Shown here in pieces: positions 11,626-23,458 of a stretch of 64,000 bases of DNA (the first letter of the stretch is position 1; every line of letters begins with the position of its first letter). Position numbers and translations under genes: made by a program. The stretch lies in assembly GCA_023525975.1 (NCBI GenBank), contig CM042046.1:44345501-44409500 (forward strand), given 5' to 3'. The DNA comes from Smallanthus sonchifolius (lineage: Eukaryota > Streptophyta > Magnoliopsida > Asterales > Asteraceae). The notes below the pieces were generated by a model. It did no database searches. It saw only the letters and a list, made by a program, of their open reading frames with translations, and was not told the DNA's origin.

Positions 11626-12702
11626 TTAGTCTATAAAAAGTGAAAGAAGATAACTCTTAAAGCATCATAATCTTTAAAGCTATGATTAAGTATGATTTTG
11701 ATGGTTAGATATATTGGGATCTAGTAATTAATGATTAAAGAGCTAATAACTCAAAATGATGGAATGTAAATGAATTTATATATAAGCATAAGTTTAAAAG
11801 ATTAGAACTAAAGAGAAAATGTATGATTTTTTTTTTGTTAAATGCAAAATGGAATTGAATTTTATTATTGTTTTAAAATAAAAAAAAAACAAGAGAGAAA
11901 GATGGCCAACAATATGCGACAGGGTCTTTTAAAACCCACTATATTTGCTACTGTTTTTTAAACCCTAAACTTTTTATAAATTATTTTATGAGGCAGAAAA
12001 AGTTAATTTTTAAATATAAATTATATATATATATAAAGTTTTATATTGAAAGCATCTTGTGATGTGGTCTGAAGCCTTTTAATGCTTTTGTAACTGTTTA
12101 GATGAACCTGAAGGGTGATTTTTTTAACATTTGGAACGACCTAGTTTTTAAAATAATTTAATCACTACACGCCGAAATAACAATTATAAGATTATGTGAA
12201 CATATATCTTTATAGAATTTGGTCTGTATTATTATTTCATTTTAGTACATGTATATATTTTGGTATCTATTGTATCGATCAATGGATTTATAATTTTCAT
12301 ATGCCTTCTTATTAGCATAAGAGAATTATTGCAAGAAGAAAGGTTTCACATCGTTGTTGGTGAACCTTTATAAAAAGATAGTCTATCGAGAGTGTTCATA
12401 CAATCATAATCATAAGAGTAGAGCAATAATAAACACTTATGATATAAAAGAATATACATCCACACTTAAAAAACAGACTTTACTAACGAAATGTCCACTC
12501 ATGAAACATGCATCTTGATGATCACCGATGGATCAAACAAAATCAAAAGAAGAAAAAGAAAACTATTTTTTAAGTTCGTGAGTGATCCGTTGGTGATCAT
12601 CGACATATTATCATATTGTTAATAGATTTAAGTTTTAAAATATCCACGAGGGGTCTATCGAAAGTCACTGTTAAATTCTTGACAAACGCCTTTACAAATA
12701 AA
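11626..12702. other. AT-rich intergenic DNA
   Basis: No gene was recognised. From about 12340 on, phrases such as GTTGGTGA and GATCACCGATGGATC begin to recur and continue beyond the Mutator-like element to about 14300. They may be the subterminal repeats of an older DNA transposon. Confidence 0.35.
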
Positions 12703-13776
12703 ATAAAATTTTGAATTAATTACACGGATGGCCCCTGTGGTTTACTCATATTTCACTTTTAGTCCCTGGGAATGCTAAATTACAAGTTTGGACCAATAGT
12801 TTGCACACTTATTTCATTTTTGGCCCCTGAGTTGGACGGAGGTTAAGTTTTTCAGTTAAGTACATGTGAAATGACTAGAACACCCATTTGAACAAAAGTG
12901 TCAACCCCCCCCCCCCCCGAACCTCCTTCCCTAATATCAGACTCAAGATTTTAACCATTCACACCTTCTCAACCTCCAACCATCATCTCCACCCTCTCAC
13001 ACCTCCTCCACCTCCACCGTCGTCTCCGACCATCGTACCACACCTCACATCCATCGCCTTCCACCGCCATCTCCGCCCTGTAACAGGAATAGGGTTACCT
13101 TTTTTCTGTGGAATTTAAGAAATCAAGTCGGAAAGGTATGGATGAAGCAATTAGGGATTTTGATTTCTTGGTTATCTTCTGATTGCGTCTTGTTGCGATT
13201 TTTCCGGTGGTGCGATGGCGTAGGAGGGGTGTTCAAGCGACGGCATGGGATGGATCATCATATCATTTAAGGGGTGTTCCATCTACAACAGGCGACGACG
13301 TAGGAAAGGTGTTCCTTCTACAGCGTGCCACCATCGCTGCAACTCCGGCCATCGTCGCTGCAACTCCGACCATCTCCTCTTATTTTCTGGCCTTTGTCTT
13401 TGCTGCAACTCCGACCATCGGGATCATCAGATCATTTAAGGGATGAACCGGAGATGGGGGTTGCTGACCATCGGGATCATCAGGTCATTTTTTACAGGGA
13501 TTTAAACTCTAGATTTGTAGGGATTGAGATAGATTTGAGACCGGTTAACTTTTTAGGAGTCAAAATTAGAAATCTTGAATCTGATAGCGGGGAAGGGTGT
13601 TTTGGTCATTTTTTACAAAATTAACATAAAAGTTAACCTCTATCTAACTCAGGGGCCAAAAGTGAAATAAGTGTGCAAACTATTGGTCCAAACTTGTAAT
13701 TTAGCATTCCCAGGAGTCAAAAGTGAAATCTGAGTAAACCACAAGGGCCATCCATGTAATTAATTCTAAAATTTTA
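12703..13776. mobile_element. Mutator-like element with long terminal inverted repeats
   Basis: About 130 bp at the left (AAAATTTTGAATTAATTACA, then GGATGGCCCCTGTGGTTTAC and on to TTGGACCAATAGTTTGCAC) recurs inverted at the right end (13645-13776). Long TIRs of this kind indicate a Mutator-like element. The interior is strikingly GC-richer, with CCACC/CCATC-rich sequence and a C-homopolymer (about 12906-12919). It encodes no transposase. Such a non-autonomous element with a GC-rich insert could be a Pack-MULE carrying host gene pieces, but I do not recognise a source gene. The 9-bp TSD was not resolved. Confidence 0.6.
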
Positions 13777-14386
13777 AATTTTAAAGCTCATTGATAGTTA
13801 CCGCCGGTGATCTATCGGAGGTCACTGAGGGATCTCTAACAGACATTTAACTGTTCATGAAAAAATAAAATAAAATATAGAGTTTTAAAACCTCGTTCGA
13901 ATTTTGTCGGTGATTGCCGATGGATTGCAAACGGAGATATGCAGATAAGATTTCCTTCAAGTCTATTAAGTATTTGTCGGTGACACGCCATTGATGATAT
14001 GTTGATGAAACAACCGTCGGTGAAGATTTTGTCGTTGATCCATCGGTTATGTGGTAATTTGTTGATCCATTAGTAATAGTCATCAGTGCTTCGTTGGTGA
14101 ATGTCCCATCGGTGATCTATTAGTGAAGCAACCTTTGGTGATCCAACAAGTAATACTCACTGGTGATTCACCGGTTAAGCAATATTTGATAATTCTCGGT
14201 AATATCCGTTACATGCCTAGATTTCCCATGGAATTTCAACAACGGGTTATTGACGACTGATATATTCACCGACGAATAAATGACGTATCATGCATCGTTG
14301 CAAGTCCTTTAGGTTGTAATTATCAATTTACTTTGCATACATGTCATGGCTATACCCATTATGCATTCTAATGTGGGTAGTGAGTA

Positions 14387-14480
14387 TTAGTTACACGGGT
14401 GGCTCCTGTAGTATGTCCTGATTACACTTTGGCCTTTAACTTTGGGAAATTACATGGCTGATCCGTAGCTCTATATTTTG
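14387..14480 (+). repeat. Orphan terminal repeat related to the Mutator-like element
   Basis: AGTTACACGGGTGGCTCCTG followed by a GATTACACTTTGGCC block parallels the outer TIR at 12718-12780 (TTACACGGATGGCCCCTG...). Only one end is visible, so this is a truncated relative. Confidence 0.4.
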
Positions 14481-15126
14481 TAATCCCAATCCGAATAACC
14501 CGAAACATCTGCAACCCGACCCGATGAATACCCCTAGTGTAATGGGGCGTGTGGGAGTCCATGTGGTACCCCTATAACGCCAGAGCACCGATAAGGGACG
14601 TGATGGTCCAATTCTTGGCGGTGATAATGTGCGTTGATGCAAAGTTTGTTTTTTTTTATTTTTATTTTCCCACCAACCATAATATTACATCTTATCTTCA
14701 TTTTTTAAATTAAACCTCATATTCACACAAACACCATTACAATAATCACAACATCGCCTATATGGCAACACTTTTTCATCGCTATCATATACTCATTACA
14801 CATAACTTAAACTTAAATTTTTTTTTTCAAAATACGTGTATAGATAACGTCTCATTAAATATATAAACTATTTTTCTTGAGCTTCAATCTTATTCTTTTC
14901 TTCTTAAATAGGCTAAAGTTACTATTATTTATTTACTAATTAAAATAACAATTGACAAATCTTCTCGCTTATTTAAACAATAAACTTGATAAACCAATTA
15001 TAACTAAAACAAAATTAATTAAATTCTTTATGTAGATAATTATAAATAATATTATTAAATTAAAAAAATAATTTTGGTTAGGATTATTATACATCCAAAT
15101 AACACGTAATCACTAAATTATGTAAA

Positions 15127-15170
15127 CTAGTTAGTTTTATCGCGCTTCGCGGCGGGCAGCGGGTTGTGCA
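15127..15170 (-). mobile_element. Helitron 3' terminus (minus strand)
   Basis: Read on the minus strand, a GC-rich hairpin (GCCGCGAAGCGCG) is followed about 10 bases later by CTAG and then T. This is the Helitron 3' signature of a hairpin, CTRR and insertion next to T. The 5' TC end of this element was not identified in the AT-rich DNA to the right. Confidence 0.45.
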
Positions 15171-16381
15171 TCAATAAAAATAAAAACGTACGTGCAACGA
15201 AAAAACAATGTTAATAAAAAAGAAACATAAAACTAAATAATAAAAAGGAAAAAAAATTAAAAAAAATGTTACCGGTTCAGGTCGTCGAAAACCATAAAAA
15301 CAAATACCGAGACCGGTTCCGATAATACCAATAACGAAAATGATGTTCGCTCATAATAGGTTCAGTTTATCATGGTGTCATAACGGTAACGACACTCGAT
15401 ATAGGGTACGATACAAAAAAACTTGATTTTGAATAAAACTCAATTTAAAAAAAAAAATTATATCGGAACGTTGACAAAAATAAACTAAAAACAACATCGC
15501 ACTCCGTTCTTTAAAAAAAGTTAAAGAACGAAAGTTATTAAGGAAAAACGAAATTAATAGAAAACTAAACGCGTTTAAAACGTATATTATATATAATACA
15601 AGGGTGAAAATGAAAATAATAAAAAAATTAAGCATGAGCTGGAAGAATTTGTGTGGATGTATTACTATTCCTGGGCACTTCTCCTTAATCTATTTAGTAA
15701 TTTGAGTCTATGACAGATATACGGATTGAAACTTTACGTATTAGTCTCGTTAATTTGATTTTAATTTTTATAATAACTATCATTTTTTTTATATTTGAAA
15801 CATTATCTTATCTTACTAACGTAATAAATAAAAATCTTTTGTGCCACGTGTCACTCTCTGATTACTCTTCACTCTTATTTTCTCGTATCTCTCTCATATT
15901 AATTAATAATTATTCTGCTTCTCTCTCCTATTAAATAGTAATCTTTGTATTAACAAATAAAAATCATATGGACACGTCACGTGTCACTTTATGGTTAATT
16001 TTTATCATTTTTTTCTTTCTCTCTCTCCTATTAAATAATGATTTTAAAAGAATTTATTTTTAAATGTTTAATATAAATCTAATTACAAATATTTATTATT
16101 TCATTAAAAATAGTTATTGTATCATCAATCAAATGAATTTAATATGAATTAACAGAGTTTATAACTGTCACGACCAATTACAGTTTTAAAGACATATTTT
16201 GACGAGTATGTGTTAACAAATTACATTATATTTTAATCAACCAATGTAATACACTGATTTATTCAACCCCGTGTATTGCACGGGTTTTTAAAAATATAAT
16301 TTTTTTACTACTAATTAAGTACATAATATGGTAATTTATTTAACTTGTATAATACACGAGATTTTAACCTAGTATAAATTA
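15171..16381. repeat. AT-rich tract with repeated Helitron-like modules
   Basis: Related modules containing (T)GCCACGTGTCAC... followed by TCTCTCTCCTATTAAATA occur near 15838-15935 and 15970-16035. Hairpins CCCGTG...CACGGG (about 16267-16285) and TTGTATAATACACGAG followed by AACCTAGT (16345-16373, another CTAG/T end) look like Helitron 3' ends of different ages. The tract therefore seems to be several overlapping non-autonomous Helitrons. Individual 5' ends are not certain. Confidence 0.4.
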
Positions 16382-16791
16382 TCTATACTATATAATAAAT
16401 AAAAGTTTTTTCATGCCACATGTCGCCTCCATATTCATTCTCATCATTTTTTTCTCGCATCTCTCTTTTATTAAATACACTTTCATCTTTTAATAATAAT
16501 ATATTTTTGAAGAAAATACTAACTATACTAATAAAACATATTTATTTTAAATTATCTCTTATTATAAGAAATCTAATTATGTAACTTTATTTTCAATCAA
16601 ATCATAAATGAATAGTAATTAGCGTATTTTTGAAACCCAATTATATATTAATTTTTACATGTTTTGAATTTTATTTTTTATCCGTAATATATATAATACA
16701 TTTTTACACATGTAAAATATATACATAAAGATTTAATAATTTTATGTATTTATATTTTTCACCCGTGAGTAATACACGGGATTTAAGCTAG
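16382..16791 (+). mobile_element. Short non-autonomous Helitron
   Basis: The element starts with TC (TCTATACTATATAATAAA) after an A at 16381. It ends in CTAG (16788-16791) before a T at 16792. A hairpin CCCGTG...CACGGG (16762-16780) lies about 7 bases before the CTAG. These are the canonical Helitron features: insertion between A and T, 5' TC, 3' hairpin plus CTRR, and no TSD. At 410 bp it encodes nothing and would depend on a Rep/helicase elsewhere. Confidence 0.7.
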
Positions 16792-18481
16792 TATATGAAT
16801 ATAGACAAATGAAACACATTTTTTGGATGGATTTGCATATGAGATCTTTAAAGCAAGGGTTATCCTAAAGGAAAGCAAAAATAGGGTGCCGAAATACGTG
16901 AAACAGTGAAAGTTGTTTCTCTTTATGAAGATGGTACGATCTTACTCTCACGGCAACGTGAGATGATGTGATACACAAGCTTTTATATCTCAAGTCCCTC
17001 ATCCAATAATTTTAATCCTTAAGTGATAATTTTATTTTATTAAACATTGGCTTTCTTTATACACATTCAAACCAGTCAAATCATGGTCCGTTACGGATAG
17101 TATGATACAATACGGTTGAGTACATATGGGCCGAATGGTGCAATGCGACCAGTGTGCACTATATCTTTTTTTCTATTGTGAACTCAATAAAACTAAATAG
17201 ATAAATAAATTAAAAATTACAAATTAACATCTAGCAATAGGTATAACACAAAAAATGTAGTGTATCAGACCTTCATATTTAATTGAAATAAAACTTCTAC
17301 ACAAAAGGACACAAAAAATTAGATCTTTCAAAAATCAAATCCATATAACTTACCACGTGATCTTACTAAGATCAACATTGTCAATTTCATAAGACCCATC
17401 AGACTCCATTGGATGTTTTTTTATGATGTTTTTGTATCAGTTCTTGATTTCCTCATTCACCTAACCTTAACCTGACATTCATACTAAAAGCTAGCTAACG
17501 TCGATGAGTTCAAGTCTTTCATTCATTCAGAAAATGGTTTTATCATTCAATCAGTCTTTAGGATTTAAATCATGTATAAGAAAAAAAAAACAGGGCTTAT
17601 CATTCATCATTCAACCATCGTCAAAACACCGTCTAATGAAACATTCATTTAAGTCACACATATTTATTTAAACTCGTGTTACCGTCCATTCCGTCATTTA
17701 GTATTATATCGCCCCTATGGCTCATACGTCCATAAACTGACAATACAATACGTTCCGTTCCAATTAACTCCCATATGGCTCATACATCCATAAACCGATA
17801 ATTTTCATCAACAACTATATCACACTGGCCATAATGTAGTCGAATCATAATTTAACTCGTGGGTCATGTCATGTTAACCTTTAGTAACCGTATTTACTTT
17901 AGTCCTAGTTGTACAACCCTTAGTAACCCTTAGAACCCGTGGGCCATTGACATACCAGTAAGGCACTGCCCATGTTGTGCTTATGGCCCTACGACTCATA
18001 TGTCTGTAAACCGCCATAACGGTTGTAATAGGATCAGACTCAGACCTTGACCGCTACTTCTCATACTTCGTAACTGTCGATTCTTCCTCTTTAACATATT
18101 AGATATGTATAAACTTCATTTAAAATATTTGCCCTATTTCTTTAACATATCAGACTCAGACCTTGACCGCTATTCCTCGAGCCCAACAAGCCCACCACTT
18201 TTTATTCGTTTTATTTCTTTAGAAACTCTTGTTATTTCGTTGTTATTTTCAAGATGTTACAGTTGGCTTTGAATGTTTTTATATATATGTACGAATTTAC
18301 CTAGCTTATCATCAATTTTGTAACTATGGGCCGTACATGAATTACACTTGGATGTTACAGTTACATAAATGATTAACTACGCTTCAACATTCGAAGAATG
18401 TGTTAAACAAACAAACTCTTGTATATTTGCGTATCATGTTAAGTTATGATATATAATGATAAATGAAATCAATCCTCACCC
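16792..18481. other. Intergenic; diverged short repeats, no gene
   Basis: Three diverged copies of a phrase like TATGGCTCATACRTCCATAAAC lie at about 17718, 17773 and 17994. Two copies of CAGACTCAGACCTTGACCGCT lie near 18036 and 18150. They suggest an old LTR or satellite-like remnant. No coding region was recognised. Confidence 0.35.
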
Positions 18482-18484
18482 TTA

Positions 18485-19173
18485 GTGTCTGTTTGGTATG
18501 GGGTAATGGAATGAACGAGTGAATGAAATTGATGAGGTAATAGAATGGACAAAGGAATGAAATGGATAATTCCATTCCATTGTCCTGTTTGGTTACCATG
18601 AGGAAATGAAATAAATCATTACTTTATGTTGTTTGGTAGGCTAGAAAAGACGAAAGATTAAAATCGGTGGTGAGTGACACCCGTGGTGGTGGGTGGTTGT
18701 GGGTGGGGGTGGCGGTGGTAGGAGGAGGTGGTGGTGGCGGTGGAGGAGACGGTGGTGGTGGTGGTAGGAGGTGGCGGTGGGTGGTGGTGACGGTGGCGGC
18801 GGTGGGAGGTGGGGGTGGGTGGCGGTGGTGTGGTTGTGGGTGGCGGTGGTGGCGGCGGCGAGAGATGGCGGTGGGTGGTGGAGGCGACGATGGTGGTGGG
18901 TAGTGGTTGGTGGTGGAGGCGATGGTGGGAGGTGGTGGAGGGTGGTGGTTGGTGGTGGTGGTAGGAGGGTGTGGTGGTGATGAAGTGTGAAAGAGGGGAT
19001 GTAATGAAAAAAAAGGGGGGGGTGGATGAAATTAATTTGAGAGATTTAGAGGGAATGACATTACTTATGGAATGGGTGATTCCATTCCATCGTCCAACCA
19101 AACACCATTTTTTTCATTCCCACGTAATCGTCCATTTCATTCTACCTCTCATTCCTGCACACCAAACGCTAAC
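18485..19173. mobile_element. Tourist/Harbinger-like MITE carrying a G-rich minisatellite
   Basis: The ends are imperfect inverted repeats (GTGTCTGTTTGGTATG; GTTAGCGTTTGGTGTG on the other strand). They are flanked by TTA on both sides (18482-18484 and 19174-19176), the 3-bp TSD of PIF/Harbinger elements. Subterminal ATTCCATTCCAT blocks occur at both ends. Between about 18665 and 18975 the plus strand is almost purely G/T/A with GGTGGT/GGTGGC repeats. No transposase is encoded; open frames across the G-rich part are low-complexity artefacts. Confidence 0.7.
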
Positions 19174-19639
19174 TTAGAGTTTCCTGATCATCCTCGTGCA
19201 CTCCCATATCTCCTATTTGTTAATGTTAATACAAGAAGGGCAGGGATTTATAACTAAAATTTGATTATGAAATTTAAAAATACATAAGCAATCCATTTTG
19301 ACCAAATCTAATATATCTTTTTGAACTGCAACAAACTTTATAACAAAATTAGGCAGCTAGACCGAAGCTAGAAACAATTAATTTTCACCAAAACTAACTA
19401 ACCGTACTTCTACTTTTTTTTTTCAGTAATATCTACATTATCTAGAATAAATTGGGTAACACCTAGATGATTTTGGATCCGTCACCCCCAAGACTCGAAC
19501 CCACAACCTTTGGTTGGGTGAAATAACTATTTTAACCCCTACCTATTTACCAGTACACACAATCCCATGAACCCACAACTGGTATTTTACTTGGCTCGGT
19601 TTTGCACTATTGATTATGAAACCAATTTGTATCCTTAAT

Positions 19640-19890
19640 TAAAGGGAGTGGCTATTTGAACATCCCTTGATTTTATTTGGACATCCTGGGAGCTCTATAC
19701 GGGCCGTATAGAGCTATACAGGCCGTGTAGGGTTCATTAATTATCAGTCAATCATAGGTTAGTACCTCGTACATCGTAGCTATACTGCCCATATAGAGCT
19801 ATACGGGGTCGTATAAGGTGTGCATTTAATGCTGATGAAACCCTATGTATTGGGCTATACGACACGTATAGGGGTTGTTCAACTACTTTT
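19640..19890. repeat. Cluster of CTATACGG-type palindromes
   Basis: A near-perfect palindrome, with arms AGCTCTATACGG and CCGTATAGAGCT separated by one G (19691-19715), is followed by variants: GAGCTATACAGGCCGTGTAG, CATATAGAGCTATACGGGG and GGGCTATACGACACGTATAG. The cluster probably belongs to a transposon or LTR remnant. No boundary or coding sequence is seen. Confidence 0.4.
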
Positions 19891-20918
19891 CGAGGTTTTT
19901 CAAATAACATCACCCTAATTAAGTTCATAAGTTTCACTTCAAATATCTCAGTACTATACACTACTATACGGTAGTTTATTTCTTTTTTAAAATTTGAATA
20001 CAAGTTTCATACCGGCCACAATTTGCATATCGTGTGACAAAACAGAATGACTATTCAAGCTCAACGAAAAGACTTTACTGAAATATTCTCATAGGATCTA
20101 GTAAGAATATCAAAAAGAACTATGCTTTTCACTTTGATAAAGACAAACAAGAAATTGGCAACACATATCCTTTCACATACGCCTGGAACAAGAAGAAGCA
20201 AAAACCCTAAAATTAAAGGACGGATAAAAAGGAGATGTATCTTTACATGAACATATGCATCAACAAGTTACTTTTGTCTATCTTCCATTATGCATATATA
20301 TATATACATACATAACATGCACCAAGAATATTTCCACAATTTTAGGAAAATATTGTATTGATTATTAATTATTAGTAAAAGAGAAATTAAATTACTTTAA
20401 TATATATAACAAAATGAGAAGTTGCCCATATCTATAACATAATAATACCAACATATATGTTGCTTAAAGCACAAACTAAACATAGTTTTGACATGCATTA
20501 GTGATACATTACAACTCCTTACATATATTTTAGATTCAAGATGGAAGTGCAAGTACAACTACTTTTTAAAAAGACTAGAGGAAGAATGATAATTCTATAA
20601 TTTCACCATCTCTTCTGCTTCTACATGTCTCCAAAATAACTATTTCACAATCTCTTTTGCTTCTAAATCTGCATTAACCCAAAATAGTATTATATAGTAA
20701 CATTGCATAAACTTTATTAATTGTCTCAACATTTTCCTGATAAAGTTATGTCTACATATTATTAAGTAGAAAATACACAAAAAAACACAAGATTTAGCCC
20801 TGATTAAGAGTTAGTTTAGTGGAAAATTAGTTAGATTTTTCGGCTAATACAAGAATTAGACGTTGGTTCCAATTTAAACTAGGGTTTTATGTGACAAAAG
20901 TGGAAGATAAGTATGTAC
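19891..20918. other. Downstream flank of the WOX gene
   Basis: This AT-rich DNA beyond the WOX stop codon should include the 3' UTR of the minus-strand gene. No other gene or defined element was recognised. Confidence 0.4.
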
Positions 20919-23458
20919 CTAGTCGATGGTGCTCGATTGTCCATACGAGAACGAGCTCACAAGATAATACAATGCACCATGCTGGAGAGACTGGAGAGTT
21001 ACCCCCCATTCATTGGTCACCACGGGCTGTCCGTAAGAGTGGATCAGCACAGCATCATCACCGAATGCCTCCCTAACGTTAAAAGGACCGACTGCTACCT
21101 CAAACGCTACATCATTGATGAACACAGTTGACTTCCTAGGCATTGATTCAACCACACCTGTATTAATAAAATATATTAGTTAGGATTTATTGTAATATCT
21201 CAAACGCAACATCATCATTGATGATCATTATATGTAAGTATTTCAAAATGCTAAAACTGCATATGAAATCTAATATTTGTACATATAGTTACAAATGTAC
21301 TTGAAATTCTCCTACATATAATTATATATGTACTTGAAATTCTCACATAATAAGTGCAAAAATTCTTATCGACCAGCACTCAGAAAACTGGATTAAACAA
21401 ATCACAAAGTGTCATAAATATGCAACTGGGAACAGCTTCCAAGATTGAATTTTAGAATTAAAGTTCAAAAATTTAGGGTTTACTTACAATAAAGATTCTT
21501 CTCATTTTTAAATGAACCTTCAAGTTTTCAATGTAGAAGTTTACTATATAATGGTTTCATAGTTTTATACTGTGGTAATAATAATAACAGCAATTTCTTA
21601 TGTTTATTGAAAAGCCAAAAAATAGAGCTTATTATTTTCTGAGAAATTAAAGAATAAGACAACTTCTTTTAATAAATATGAACTTTACATGTAAAATAAT
21701 ATAATTTTAATAAATCATAAGCATAAATAAAGAAAAAAGATACCTTGAATATTAGTTATAGTGGATGGAACTGTGGTTGTTGTAGAATTAGGAGGAACAA
21801 TGGAAGTAGGAACTTTCATAGCTTTCTCTTCAACATCTTTGCTATCATTAATATTATTATTATTATTATTCATCTTCTTGATTGCATTTTCTTGATTCAT
21901 CATCATCAAATCAGTTAGCAACATTCCAGATCCCCTCCCAACTGTCTCATCAAGATTTCCATGATTATGTTCTTGACTAACATTTCCAAACTCCAAGAAA
22001 CAAAACCCTTCTGTGAAACTAGCAGTTGTGGCTGTTACTGGCGGTGGAGGTGGCGGTGGTGTTGGTTGTTGAACTGTGGGGAAAAAGAAGGGTTCTTGAG
22101 AGAATTCAGTAAGATGGTGATAACCACCACCAAAGTGTTGGTTTACTGAAGCAGTTGGGGAGTTCAAGAGGAAGTCTATGGACTTAGAGTATGACTTTTC
22201 AGATGAGGAAGATGATGAGGTGGTTGTTGTCACCTTGGTGGTGGCCGGAGACAGGTGGTTTTGGGGTTTTTGGAGGTGGCGAGTTTTATGTTTGCTTCTT
22301 GATTTTCTGTTTTGGAACCAGTAGAAAACATTGGCATCACCAACTTGTCCATATTCTTGGAGTTGGGCTCGGATCTTCCTGATTTCCTCTCTTGGAGGAT
22401 TCACCATTCCGGAGTTGAAAATGGATTCAAGGATCCGGATTTGTTCGGGTTTCGGGTTCCATCTCGGCTTCGGTTCCGGGCTTCTTTCTTCACATCCTGC
22501 AATTTTTAAACCTTAGTTTCTTTTCATGGTTGCATGTCTAACCAAAGAGAAACATGGCACATGAAGAAAAAGGGTCATCATAAAGTTTTCTTCTTCGACA
22601 GTAACTCGGAGATCAAGCTCATGTCATTCATAATAAAAACTCAAACTTTATTATAAAATCAGACAAATTCTGATGACCGTAGGGTCAATGAACTTTTTTG
22701 ACCCTCCTCCTTTGTTCAGTCCTGATACAAACTCAGGACGAAACACTGGAATTTGTTAACTTTTTATGTATAAAAATTGTGTTTTTTTTTAAGAAAAACA
22801 TACAACTAATGGGTATAAAAGAGACGCTTGAAAACTTTAATTATGTATAAAAAATAAGTTTTTTTTATACATACAACTAATGGGTATAGAAGAGACGCTT
22901 AAAAATTTTATGTATAAAAATTAAGTTTTTTTTAAGAAAAACATACAACTAATGGGTATAGAAGAGAAGCTTAAAAATTCTATGTATAAAAATATGTTTT
23001 TTTAAGAAAAACATACAACTAATGGGTATAGAAGAGAAGCTTAAAAATTGAGTTTTTTTAAGAAATTCCGATGATTGTAGGGTCAAATGAACTTTTTTAA
23101 CCCTCTCTGGTTCCGCTCTGATACAAAATCATCAGGAGTGAACACTGGAATTTGTTAACTTTTTATGTATAAAAATTGAGTTTTTTTTTAAGAAAAAAAG
23201 AAGTTTATGATAACTCTGGAACTAAAAGAAATTTGTGATTTTGTGACTGAAATTGTTATTTATTGAGTGAATGACACAGAAGAAAATAATAGGGTTAAGT
23301 GAGTTATAATTACCAGAGGTGTAAGGAGATCTGTGGCAGGGGGAAGCAGAAGAAAGGAGATTGTTGGAGTCATTAGAGTGGCATTGGTGGTGGTGACGAG
23401 TGTTGCAGGTGGGCTTGGATTTGAACATGCTAGGCCAATGCCTATTTGATGAAGCCAT
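20919..23458 (-). CDS. WOX9: WUSCHEL-related homeobox transcription factor, WOX8/9 (STIMPY) type
   Basis: Exons on the minus strand are 23314-23458, 21744-22496 and 20919-21157, with GT-AG introns. They give 1137 bp, or 378 residues plus stop. It begins MASSNRHWPSMFKSKP, the signature start of the WOX8/9 clade. The atypical homeodomain follows across the exon 1/2 region (PRWNPKPEQIRILESIFNSG, then MVNPPREEIRKIRAQLQEYG, and helix 3 with NVFYWFQNRKSRSKHK). Exon 2 also encodes Ser-, Pro- and Asn-rich linkers and a GMLLTDLMM motif. Exon 3 encodes the clade-specific C-terminal domain (VGPFNVREAFGDDAVLI... LQHGALYYLV). Orthologues are nuclear regulators of meristem growth and embryo patterning. The C-terminus runs about 13 residues past the usual YYL ending. 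The reading frame is intact. Orthology to WOX9 rather than WOX8 is inferred. Confidence 0.93.
22760..23200 (-). repeat. Tandem repeat in WOX9 intron 1
   Basis: A unit of roughly 65-75 bp built on ACATACAACTAATGGGTATA, then AGAAGAGACGCTTAAAAATT and a T-run, occurs four times between about 22798 and 23050. A second, larger repeat brackets it: a GGGTCAA(T)GAACTTTTTT segment ending in CACTGGAATTTGTTAACTTT occurs at about 22680-22770 and again at about 23070-23165. The splice sites of the intron are unaffected. Confidence 0.8.

Noticed and set aside
12888..13624. Several open frames of 76-99 codons in the Mutator-like element
   Set aside because: Overlapping frames in GC-rich, repeat-containing sequence; no recognisable domain, so not called as genes.
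15378..15934. Open frames of 74-85 codons with hydrophobic translations
   Set aside because: Hydrophobic Phe/Ile/Leu-rich translations of AT-rich DNA within Helitron-derived sequence; no supporting evidence.
18658..19101. Open frame of 147 codons rich in His, Pro and Thr (minus strand)
   Set aside because: It is the reverse strand of the G-rich minisatellite inside a MITE; low complexity, with no domain or gene context.
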